Under the pieces are notes generated by a model. The model was not told the origin of the DNA. It saw only the letters and a program-made list of their open reading frames with translations, and ran no database searches. Shown one piece after another: positions 11,834 to 22,000 of a stretch of DNA of 64,000 nucleotides (within the stretch, counting starts at the first letter, position 1; the number at the start of each line of letters is the position of its first letter). The position numbers and the translations under genes were made by a program. The DNA comes from Cadophora sp. MPI-SDFR-AT-0126. Lineage: Eukaryota > Ascomycota > Leotiomycetes > Helotiales > Ploettnerulaceae. The stretch spans positions 372,001 to 436,000 of the forward strand of contig JAGMVK010000013.1 in NCBI GenBank assembly GCA_020747065.1. The letters are read 5' to 3'.

Positions 11834-13950
11834 ATGTGGCCTTCAAAAACCATAGAGAAAATGATTCCTGGCCAGAGCAGGGAAGGCAAATACCAACTCG
11901 TCTCCGATAGAGAGAAGCCAGGGGTTTCACGTGACCGTATACTCACATCCTTCTGCGCAATTTTTGTGTCGAAGCTAACGAGAGCCTAGATCACATTGCA
12001 GCTCAATGGAGATTATATAACAGTCGACTGTTTCTGACAACTTCAATACTCCTCGGACTTGGCCTTCTAGGCTTCACGGTCACACTCAAGTCACCACGCT
12101 GCAAGCCACCCCAGTCTTCATTCATCCCACCTCCACCAGTCCCTGAGCCCATCACCATCAAACGACTAGCACTACCACCTGTAGTTCCAGAGGATAGAGT
12201 CGGAGCCTGTTCTCTCATCAATCCAAATGGAACTGGATGTATTCCCATCGACTCCGAGCTGCAGAACGGGAACTTCCTCCCAGACAACAAACACCTTGTA
12301 GCAGTCGTGACTTTCGCAGGAGCTCCTCTGGCACCGGACCCAGCACATACTTTTACGGGTAGACAGATCATTCTGTTGAAGATAGACGAGAGTGTATTCC
12401 CGAATGGAGCGAGCTGGAAATGCATCACCTGTGGGGTTCCTGCTGAGAACCAGCCTAGTAGAAACGACGCTTTGGATTATCCTCAAGCTTTTAGAGATGG
12501 AAAGAAGATTCTAGCTGGAACGAATATCATTGACTGTGGATCTGCTTTGCTTGCAGGCGAGGACTGTACTCCTGGGAAAGTCCATGTCTATCCCATCCGG
12601 TGGAATGATCAGATTGATGGCTCTGGACCTGGTGGGAACATGAGAGAGTTACGATTACATCCCGACAATGTCCACATCGGTTTCAGTGCTTTCGACATGA
12701 CGGAAGGCCATTTCGGCCAATACAGCTACTTCGGCCGCCTGGAATTCAATCCCTCGCCATCGACCGGCCTCCCCCTCACATCCCGCTACGACGTCGTCGC
12801 CGTTACCATTCTTTTTGATCCCAACGCAGTCTCCCCAATGACCACCCTTAAAAACGAAATAACTTTCCACCCCGAAGCCATCACAGTCGGCGAGCTCCGC
12901 GGCTTCAGTGGTCGCGGCACAGAAGTGACATACATCGGCTACCCCCACGAATCCTCCAACATCGACGTCTTCTCCGTCGACCTAACAACCGGCGCCGTAC
13001 GTCGATTGACAGCCCATCCTGAGTACGTCGATCCCATCGATATCTCACCTGACGACAATTGGAGCGTCGTGATGGACACCCGCGGCAGTGATCGCCAGAT
13101 GTGGGTTTCTGGCATGCGAGGCGTACCGCCTATCACAGATATGCTCACCACGGCTGTTGTGGCATCCACGAGGAACAATGGGCGGAGGAGATTCTTTTCG
13201 CCGTGGCTAATTGATAGGTATGGTGATCGAGGGGAGTATCGTGGTCAGAAGGTAAAGTGGGGCGGAGATGAGTGGAGAGGAAGTGGCAGTGTCAGCGATC
13301 CTGAGTGGAATGGGAGGGCGGATCCGAAGTGGTCGAGTGATGGGACGAAGATTGTTTATACGGAGGAGTTGACTGTTGCGCCTGCCTGTGGGGGTGAGAA
13401 TCCTCTGCCTTGCTTCGAGTCGATGGAGGAGGGTGGGAGGATACAGAGAATTATGTTGGCGAATCTTACTGAGCGGAAGCCGCTGGATCTTCCTTCTGTG
13501 AAGATACATTCGGATAGTATTTCATGGGGCGTACCATATGTACCAGGAAGTCCCCAAAAGGGACGCTCGATGCCATCGCATGGTGTCTACAAACTTGCAG
13601 GTAAAGTCCGTGGACTTGCAAAAGTCAACATCACATATGATCATCACGGAATCACGATCCGCACCGTGGCAGTCGAATACCACAACTTCTCCGACGATGG
13701 GATGAATTTTCTAAATGGAGAAGAGAAAGCCACTGTCTTTCCAAATCTCTCAAAAACGCCTACGTCTCTGCATACAGATTGGTATTCCAATCTTACACGG
13801 ACTGGGTCAGGTGGGAGGAGCACGAAAATGACTGGGCCACGGGGTTTTCACCTCGATATTGATATCATGGAGAATATCTTTGAGGCGAATGGGACTTTGA
13901 CGACTGTTGTAGACGGCGTAGAATATTCACAGCCGCAAAATGGAGCCTAG
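11834..13950 (+). CDS. Membrane-anchored beta-propeller protein, saponin-hydrolase-like
   Basis: Exons 11834-11936 and 12002-13950 (intron 11937-12001 with CTAAC) give 683 residues. The N-terminus MWPSKTIEKM and about 40 hydrophilic residues precede a single membrane span (LFLTTSILLGLGLLGFTV), so it should be a type II protein with an outside catalytic or binding domain. A Pro-rich stalk (FIPPPPVPEPITI) follows. The large domain has WD40/TolB-like propeller blades, such as LRLHPDNVHIGFS, DISPDDNWSVVMDTRGSDRQ and DPKWSSDGTKIVYTEE. Conserved Cys occur in WKCITCGVP. From memory, fungal proteins with this arrangement (GNFLPD, YPQAFRDG, NIIDCGS, YPIRW) are commonly named saponin hydrolase after an enzyme that removes the glucuronide from soyasaponin. 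Activity is inferred only. Most relatives have a cleaved signal peptide, so the cytosolic tail with a signal anchor is notable. It could also be a non-enzymatic propeller. Confidence 0.85.
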
Positions 13951-14422
13951 TGTGAGGTAGTCTTGTTTATAAGAATATGAGAATAGAAAAAGATCAAGTG
14001 ACCATTTCTTTTCAGAGCTCAGAGAGATGTGTCTTGCCGAGTAATCGAAGCATCATGGATCTTTCTCACAATACCACGTTCCTTGTACGAGTACACGGTC
14101 GAATGAGGAAGTCAGTGAACCAGTTTACATGCTCTTTTGGTTTTTTTGACGTATGAAAACTTCAGCAAATATAGGGAGGGAGCAGGTGACGTTACTCCTC
14201 CAAGGAGGGTCCCACCGCGGCAAAACTCGAGAACGGAAAACAAATACAAAGACGCCTGCCTCTCAAAGGAAAGGCTCCAACATCAATAGTCCAGGACATT
14301 TTGTTGATGCCCATCCATCCCAACACCAATCTCAAAAAACAAAATCATCAAACACAAGAACATTCACATCAACACACCATCTCACCGTCCCGTCCCCTCT
14401 ATCACTCAACCACTCCAGATTC
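13951..14422. other. Intergenic between convergent 3' ends
   Basis: Only 3' ends flank this stretch. I see no gene, repeat or structured element. Confidence 0.5.
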
Positions 14423-16110
14423 CTAGCCAACCACCTCCCTTCGATGCAACTCCATAGCAACCGGCGACCCATCCATCCTTTCCCCATCAAAGAACGCCAA
14501 ACACCTCTCCGCAACGCCCTCGCCCCTCTCCGACTCCTCAAAAATCAAAAAATGGCCAGTCTGGTCAGCTCTGATCTGTAAGTCATGAACTTGTGCATGT
14601 GTGTGTGGACATTCGGCGAGGAGAGCTTTGACGTCGCTGAGGGTCATGTTGTTGGTGGTGGGGAGGAAGATGTAGGGGAGGTGGGTGAGTGTTGGTAAGA
14701 GGGGGTGGGTTGGTGAGGTGAGGTTATGTGGGGATGGGGATGGAGGCGGGAAGGGGGGTTGGAGATTCGGACTTTGAGATGTTGATTGAGAAGAGGAGGG
14801 GAGAGCTTGATGGGAGCGAGCTCTGTCGGAGCAAGTGCGCTTGACGTTTGGAGTAGGGGAATGAGCAGCTGTGGGTGCGGCCTCTCGGTCTTGGCGTTGA
14901 TAATGTGGTCGGAGAGGGGAGGTAGGCTTGCGTTTCAATGTTGGGGTAGAAGTCGAGGATGAGAAGGATTGAGGAGGAGAGGCTGAATGAGTATTTGGAG
15001 GGGGAAGCTGAGGAGCTGGTCTGTATGTTTGATTTTGGTGGTTCATGTGGTTGTTGTAGCTTGCTCTGGGTGCAAAATCTCTGGGATGGATTTGTAGACC
15101 TCGTGCTTCTCGCAAGCTCTGGATGAGTTTCAGTGACGTGATATGTGGAGTTTAGTGGGAGTTGGAAGTACCTTCAGTCTAGCAAAAGCTGGATTCCATC
15201 GTTGATCCTTCTCTCTCCTAGCCTGAAGATCACTATGGCGTATCAGTATCAGCATTGCTCATACCAAACTCTTACTACCGAATTGAATAGTATGGGAATT
15301 CATAGGGAATAGAGATACTAACCTCTCTAACTCCTGAAGCTCCCCCTCCCTCTCAACCTTCAACTTATCAACCTCAGTATTAAACTTCGTAGTCGCCTTC
15401 GCAATAGCAGTATCCTTCTTCTTCCTAGCTTCATCGAACTTGACATCATGCTCAGCTCTGATCTTGGCTCGGCGGTCATAACCATTCCGATCGGGCTCAA
15501 AGGGTGTGTAATTTGCGACGAGAATATCGGCGAGCTCAGCTTCTGAGAGGTGTATGATTGATGGGTCATCGTGGGGGTGAGGATCGTTGCTGGGATATTG
15601 ACGATGTGGTAGAGCTGGTGCTGAAGACATGTGTTTATTGTGGAGATTTGGCTGAGGACCTTCGGGGGTACGCTGTTCAGATCTGTGGTGGAAGCTTTGA
15701 AGATGCTCTTCCTGCTGGGTTGTGCCAGGTGAGAATTCGGCGTTTCGTACTTGGTGGTCACCTTGTTGTCGCCGCTCAAGATCTTGTCCATGACTTTCCA
15801 TCATTGTTACTCGTCCTTCAAGCCTCTTCTGGCCTTGCTCAGCTCCCTTGTCCAAGCGCTTACCATCTCCTCCCTGCTGGTCATTCTCCAGACGACGCCC
15901 AAGAAACGCCGTCCCTCTATACCCTCCTCCTCCACCTCCTCCTCCTTCCCTCAATCTCACTCCCCTCTCTCTGTCCTCAACTACCCGATCCTTCCTCTCC
16001 AACCTCGCGATCAGATCTCTTCTCAATCCTGTACTGTCCAGACCACGGGCTGCACACATGTCTCTCAGTGCTGGGACCTTCAGATCGACGTACTTTGCCG
16101 GTGTCGCCAT
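14423..16110 (-). CDS. SAP-motif protein with coiled coil and RRM-like C-terminus
   Basis: Exons 15323-16110, 15172-15232 and 14423-15118 (introns 15233-15322 and 15119-15171) give 514 residues. A SAP motif occupies residues 5-40: VPALRDMCAARGL, then LRRDLIARLE. It is followed by an Arg/Gly and Gln-rich segment. A charged helical stretch near residues 200-260 (KKKDTAIAKATTKFNTEVDK) runs across the first intron, probably as a coiled coil. After a Ser/Pro-rich linker with basic patches, the last 90 residues read PYIFLP, VKALLAE, HDLQIRADQTGHFLIFEES and VAERCLAFFDGERMDGSPV. This has the beta-alpha-beta spacing of an RNA-recognition motif, though the aromatic RNP residues are weak. A nuclear nucleic-acid-binding role is inferred from SAP plus RRM-like order. 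It does not align with the other two SAP proteins outside the motif. Confidence 0.85.
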
Positions 16111-16890
16111 CGCGTGGTGACTGTTTTGTAGTGTTGGTGAGTCTGCCTTTGGTTTGAATTGGAACGTGATGTTGTTATTTAAGGTTGGGAAATGTGGAAG
16201 TAAACATAAACAATGGGCAGGGATGGTTGGGTAGATTAAGCGAGGGGTTGTTTTTGGAATGGCTTGAAGGTGGGAACAGACTGATGTTCTCAGCAGAGGC
16301 AGATGAGGATCAATTTAGCAGTATTTTAGCAGGCTTAGTTGAGCAAATTCAGCTATGACATAAATCCTGGCGTATTACGACCTCGAGCTCGAGCTACATT
16401 GTGGCAGAGGGTCCAAAATTTATGGAGGGGCTCGAGGACAACTTTGATAGCAGCTCTGGGCATTCCGCTTTTAAATGTTATTGATTCCCATCGTTGTTGC
16501 ACGAACTTGACACCTATCTTGTGAGAAAATACGGCGCAGTCGTGCCATGCAACGAGGTATCAGTACCTGGCCGGGGCATTCGCATTTAGAAGATGTACAG
16601 GCACGGAGAAGATGGTACCAATGTGTTGTCTGATGGAAGAGATCACAATCTCTGGCAACAGATTTTAACGGGCAGCAAAGCACAACTCAGAGCAACGCAG
16701 GAAAGAAAAGGACCAAATGAGGGAATCATCGATTTGGAAATGCAAGGTTTCTACGCTCCCATTATACATTTGACAAATAGGACGTACATCATAACCACGC
16801 TCGAGTCTGACTATGGAGCACTTCCCTTATAGTAATTCCATAGCAGGGCCTCAGGTTTTACTGCAATGTTATTAGCCGACATCCCTTCAC
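16111..16890. other. Intergenic, promoter of the SAP/RRM-like gene
   Basis: Just under 0.8 kb between the SAP gene head and the reductase 3' end. No supported gene or repeat. Confidence 0.5.
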
Positions 16891-17961
16891 TCACAGTTTC
16901 GACCCACTAACCTCAGGGTCTGCAATCTTCAGCACCGCCTTGCCAAAATTCTTTCCTTGCAGCATACCAATAAATCCCTCAGGAGCGTTATCAATCCCAT
17001 CCGTAACGCTCATCTTGGCCTTGAACGTCCCCTCATTGAGCCACTTTGACACATTCCTGTTGTGCTCCTCGGCGTACCGGGGTCCCATATTTTTATCACT
17101 GACGATGAATCCGCGCATCGTGAGTCTCTTCGATACAAGGTACATCAGGTTCTTAATGCCGTAGCGAGCGTCAGGAGCAGCGTTATATTCGGAGACCATA
17201 CCACAGCCAACCACTCTGCCGAAGTCATTCATGACTTCCAACGCAGCTTCCAACTGTTCGCCGCCAACATTTTCGTAATAAATATCGATTCCGTTTGGTG
17301 CGAGCTGCTGCAGAGCTTCAAGTGGCTTTTTCTTCTTGTAATTGAACCCGCCATCGAAGCCAAGCTCCTTGATGATAAACTCCAGCTTCTCATCCGAGCC
17401 AACAGACCCAATAACTTTCAATCCATCATGCTTAGCCAGTTGTCCAACAAGCTGCCCCACGGCGCCTGAAGCAGCAGAGATGAAAATGGTCTCGCCCTTC
17501 TGCGGCTTGCCGATCTCGTAGAACGAGGAGTATGCGGTCAAGCCTGGCATGCCCAGCGCGCCTAAGAAGACCTTCAAGTCAAGATTGTATGGGTTGTCGA
17601 GTTTCCTCAGAGCGTCTGCGCTCTGCTGTGGCAGGGCTGAGTATTCCTCCGTTGGGATCGCTCCAACGACCAGATCCCCCGCCTTGAACTTCGCATTGTC
17701 GGACTTGAGAACCTTTGCAACAGTGTTGTTGCCGATGGGCTGGCCGAGTGTGTATGGTGGGGAGTAGGATTTCTTCTTGGGATCGCGCATTCGACCGCGC
17801 TGATAGGGATCGAAGGAGGCATAGAGATTTTTCGTTGTAACGCCGCCCGCGGGAGGGGCTTGATCGATGTCAAATTCGCGTGCTTCGACTGTGAGGTCTT
17901 TTCCTGGGACAGGAAGCCCCTCGGGGATGTTCTTGAAGATTACGCCTTTGTTCTGTACCAT
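16891..17961 (-). CDS. NADP-dependent medium-chain reductase (alkenal/prostaglandin reductase type)
   Basis: A single exon of 356 residues. MVQNKGVIFKNIPEG is preferred as start over an in-frame ATG 24 codons upstream, because family members begin at this point. The protein matches the zinc-free leukotriene B4 dehydrogenase / 2-alkenal reductase branch of the medium-chain superfamily. It has the substrate-domain phrase YASFDPYQRGRM and the nucleotide-binding loop FISAASGAVGQLVGQLAK, followed by IGSVGSDEKLEF. It also has the family block IDIYYENVGGEQLEAAL, and RGFIVSDKN near the C-terminus. It should reduce alpha,beta-unsaturated carbonyls with NADPH in the cytosol, a detoxification role. The zinc-ligand Cys/His set of alcohol dehydrogenases is absent, as expected. 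There are no introns and no signal peptide. The physiological substrate cannot be told. Confidence 0.93.
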   Translation of the reverse strand: MVQNKGVIFKNIPEGLPVPGKDLTVEAREFDIDQAPPAGGVTTKNLYASFDPYQRGRMRDPKKKSYSPPYTLGQPIGNNTVAKVLKSDNAKFKAGDLVVGAIPTEEYSALPQQSADALRKLDNPYNLDLKVFLGALGMPGLTAYSSFYEIGKPQKGETIFISAASGAVGQLVGQLAKHDGLKVIGSVGSDEKLEFIIKELGFDGGFNYKKKKPLEALQQLAPNGIDIYYENVGGEQLEAALEVMNDFGRVVGCGMVSEYNAAPDARYGIKNLMYLVSKRLTMRGFIVSDKNMGPRYAEEHNRNVSKWLNEGTFKAKMSVTDGIDNAPEGFIGMLQGKNFGKAVLKIADPEVSGSKL

Positions 17962-20900
17962 TGTTGCTGATTTCGTTTGCAGATATTGAATCGGAAGAAG
18001 CTGTACAGTAAAGGAAAGAAATCGAATTTGCAAGAATTTGGAGAGCTATGAGGATGCTTTCTATCCTTGATTGATTGGAATTCAGATTTTTATAGTCGGA
18101 CCGTGAAGGAAAACACAGATGCCCCACTGTATCGACGTCAAGTATGGCATGACGATGTCGTGGGTATCAACACATACGATTACCAATTTTCAATCGACCT
18201 ACCTGTCCTGTCCCCTCTTGCGGTACGCCGATGTTGCTTAACGCCGCAATTCAAGCAACAGGGTCCCACGTCGAAATGGCCAGAAGTTTCATGATGCGTA
18301 ATCCGGGAGAATTGTGAAAAGTCGAATTGGTAGAGAAGAGAAGAGAAGCCGAGGTTCACGGCTACTGCATGTTTGCAGGAACGACTTTTGTCCCGAGCCC
18401 GAGTACACCAGCACGCAAAAGTCTAATTGACACCGGGACGCAAGAGCATATTTGGAAGCAAATGATGATAGCAGAATAATCATGATGAGAAGAATGAGCA
18501 GTTTCGAAATCTCACGAACAAAGTTCTTATTATCTTGGTGCCAAGCCTGTCAGCACTACAGCTTTGTGTGGAGACGCCAATTAACGAAGTAACGTTAGAT
18601 TCACGGGCTAATTTCTCTTGCATCTTCTTCATTCCGTCAGCCTTTCTATTTCCATAACCACTGATCGTCATGTTGTTTGTTGTCCTTGGTGTAGCGCAGC
18701 AGTCATTTGGAAAGCAGGTCATAAGCTGTGACTTATATTCATGACTTGTCGTGTTTGTTTGAGGGAGGAGCCGGAAAGTGGCGGAGGTGCCTCCAGGTTG
18801 ACTCATTCTAAGGAATTTAGTATTAGATTTTCATTAATTCTATTCAGATCTGCTAAGTCCTTAATTATACATCTTCTTGATTGAATTATGTGCAGCTCGG
18901 GGTCATATCAGAAGTGATCTATGCTCGTCGCCGCTGCGGATATGAAGATGTACTGGTTCAGTCATGGCAGGGAGGCTTGGTAGTGTTCAAGCTAGCAACA
19001 TGGCAAGGGGGGCTCATCGTAATTAGTCTTTGCAATACACGAGGATATCGCGAGAGTGTCATGTTACTAGCAATCAGGGATTTAAGCATTGGAATGGCTC
19101 TTTTGCAGCTCTTCTACCATGACTTCGCAACTCAATGCCCCGCTTCCGTGTATTCGTTCGAGAGGAAAAGTAACTCAACAATGGTTTCTTGAGAACTAAA
19201 TCTCCTATCTGAACTATCATTTATGAGGACGAGAGGACGGGATGCATGTCGCCTTGACATTCCGTCGAAGATTTTCGGTCAAGTGGTGAGCATGAACCTG
19301 TCATGATAAAGTACTTGTCAAGAAGTCTAAACCCTTCGAACTACCTTCTATCTATTGGGAAAGGTTTACAATCCGATTGATGCTAATGCTTCTCGATCAA
19401 CAGAATCAAGATTTGTTCACGGTAGCACACATTTTGTACACCCATTCAGAATATGGAAAGGAAGGGATAGTCACTAAATTATATCCGCTCTTCAGCGGGC
19501 TTGTGTCTCTTCGTCCACTCCACCTCTGCCTCCACCTCTGGGCATTGAAATCGGCGAAGTCATGACCAGGTGCAGCAAACACAGTCATCGCGAGTCTCTC
19601 AAAATGTCTTTGGGGGCGTGAGATTGGGCTGAGTAAGATGAAAACAAAGCAAGGGAAATCCACTCCACCCAAACCCAGTGATCATCTTGGCAAGCAAGCC
19701 TCAGAAGTTATCACAAACATCACTCCACAGGAGCTTTGTTTTCATGCGGAATTTTCCAATCGGTGTCACGCTGGGGTAACTCCGCCATCAAAAAGTCTCA
19801 AGTCTCAGCTTGACGCCACGAAAGCGTGCATTCAGCCCGCGATTCGTCAACACAGGACTGAAATCTGGCGATGAGATTAGATACAGTACCAACAGCGGTA
19901 CGTACAGTATTTCTTTCGAAATGGCATGACAGCTGTCGGTCCCGAGAAAATGTGCATGGTGATTATTATGGGCCTTACATTGCAGCTTTCAGCGAGATGA
20001 GGGGTTCCGACTGATTTCCGACTGCACCTATCATCGGACCTGCACTCATCATGAACTCGGCTATTCAGCAAGCTCTTAGAACTTCGCCAAGCCTCCCAAT
20101 GCGTGTCTTTGCAGCGGAACTCTAATATCAATTTATTGGTCGATCATTCATGGGAGGGTCGGTCAATTTGTCTTTGTTCGGAATTATGGTGTAGTGATGA
20201 GGAGAAAGGAGTTTCAGTGCGGGCCTTCGTGGATGTTTTCTTTTGGGCGTGAGAGTTCATCCTATCCTCATCAACCATGGAGTGATTATATAAGCTGGAG
20301 TTTTTGCCAAGGGTCTGGCTATTATGGCTGTTGTCTGGGATGCAACCTCTTCGTGGTTTGTCAACCAACACCAGCCGCCGCTATTCTACCCTCGGTGTTT
20401 CCAGACTTTCGGACCCCGCAACACTCCTCCATGACTCGGCCAGCACTGAGCTTTGCACAGGGAAAAGGTGTATCGCCGGCAGTGGTTGCAAGCGCCTTTC
20501 CCAGTCTTGTGGGTGGTGGTGGTGGTGGTGGTGGTGACCTGTCCAAATCGAGACATCGCCGAAGTTTTGCGTGTCTTTCTTGCCCAAAAGTGCACCAGCG
20601 TGCCGCATGCGGGGAGCTTGAAGCCTATCGCCATGCGTCAGAAACGCCACGCTTTTCAGCCCTTTCTTATCCACAGTCCAGGCGTCTTGTCGTGTCTCGT
20701 CTGGGGGATCGGCAGCCAGACAGGGCGGAGTTGAGTTCTGCATCTTGAGGTCTACCCGCTATTGGTCAACTTACTGCCCACGGCAAGAAGACTTCGAGTC
20801 TTCATGCTTTGTTATGCAGAGCTTCACGGCGTCCCGAGACTGTTTCTGTGTTCTTGGAGCAGTTACACCGTTTGCGATTGCTCTACCCATTCGTCGCTTC

Positions 20901-21676
20901 TAGAAGGTCGAGAGGACATTCCAAAGCACAAAGAATCAATGAAGCAGTTTATGTTTGTTTCTTCACATCTGGACGACGTCTCCATCTTTGTACTTTGAGC
21001 TTTTCCTTCGATATTGCCACTGCCCCCCGCCTGGGTCGGACCCTGCTTCAGCGCGGTGTGGACGCTCCAGCCCAAAAAACCTCTTGTGGCTGATTCTGGC
21101 TGACGGCAAACGAACTGAATGGGGTCGCTACGCTGACCTTGGATGAATGCGGCAGAGTCTCAATCATGATCGCTGAAATGGGGCCATAAGTTCAAACCAT
21201 CCAGAACATCTCGACCAGTCAGGGACGCCCCTCCATGTTTTTCTCTTGTCATGCGTGCGGTCTGAGGCTCTTCGGACCCAGGCCGCGTCTTCCAAGTGGA
21301 ATAGATATAGATTCAGCCGTCATCCTGCAATCTCGAAAACAGATGCTGTCAGACACACCAGATAACACCGAAAATCACTTTCGACGATTGTTAGTTAGCT
21401 CTAAGTTGGAAACAACCTATATAACTTCCGGTCCTTTCTCTCACTATCAAAGTCTCAACTTTTGAGCCGTCTCAGCCTCAAGCATTCTACTCCATTCAGG
21501 TCTGATCGTCGTCAACTTCGATACCCTATTCTCAACAACAGTTGCCCGGACGTCCTTTGTCTCGGTCAGAACACTCAGAGCCACCCCACGGTCACGTTGA
21601 AGATAAGAAGAAGGTCCCGCACCATCATCGAGGCTTTCGATCATCCACATATCATCTATATCAAACTTCCTTCATC
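17962..21676. other. 3.7-kb gene-poor region
   Basis: It holds the reductase promoter and a GGT microsatellite (20512-20535). Many short overlapping frames exist on both strands without conserved motifs or plausible splicing. I see no transposon ends or tandem repeats beyond the microsatellite. Confidence 0.5.
20512..20535 (+). repeat. (GGT)8 microsatellite
   Basis: Eight perfect GGT units lie in noncoding sequence. They create runs of Gly, Val, Trp, His, Pro or Thr in all frames, which makes the overlapping open frames here look more protein-like than they are. Confidence 0.9.
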
Positions 21677-22000
21677 ATGAGAGGACTATCAGGCTCGCGC
21701 AGGGTGAATGCCTACCACCAGCCATTTGCAGAGCAAAACACCACAATATGTGCTCGTCTGCGTCGAATTTTCAAAGGTCCACCGAAGCCGGCACCCAAAC
21801 CACAATATCGGGATGAGAAGAAGTACCGACACGTCCCTACACACTCGGCATCGTCATTTCTCAAAACTGCTACTACGCCTGCCATGATTCAGGCTCATGT
21901 AGATCAACACTATGAGCCGCCAGTAGAAGAGATCAGAGTAGCGGTCTCACTAGATCCAGTCTCGCGGGAACATACACCGCCACCTCATAGCCTGATCTGA
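21677..22000 (+). CDS. Small basic hypothetical protein, 107 residues
   Basis: The frame MRGLSGSRRVNAYHQPFAEQ continues through a basic Pro-rich stretch (RRIFKGPPKPAPKPQYRDEK) and ends EHTPPPHSLI. It follows a pyrimidine-rich, AUG-poor leader of the kind fungal mRNAs have. No domain, signal peptide or membrane span is visible. The amino-acid mix is like that of a genuine soluble protein, but there is no homology I recognise and no intron to prove it. The open frame extends upstream without a better start. It may be a chance ORF. Confidence 0.45.
   Translation: MRGLSGSRRVNAYHQPFAEQNTTICARLRRIFKGPPKPAPKPQYRDEKKYRHVPTHSASSFLKTATTPAMIQAHVDQHYEPPVEEIRVAVSLDPVSREHTPPPHSLI

Noticed and set aside
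20194..20748. 184-codon plus and overlapping minus frames near the GGT repeat
   Set aside because: The repeat yields homopolymeric runs in every frame; no frame has a recognisable domain.
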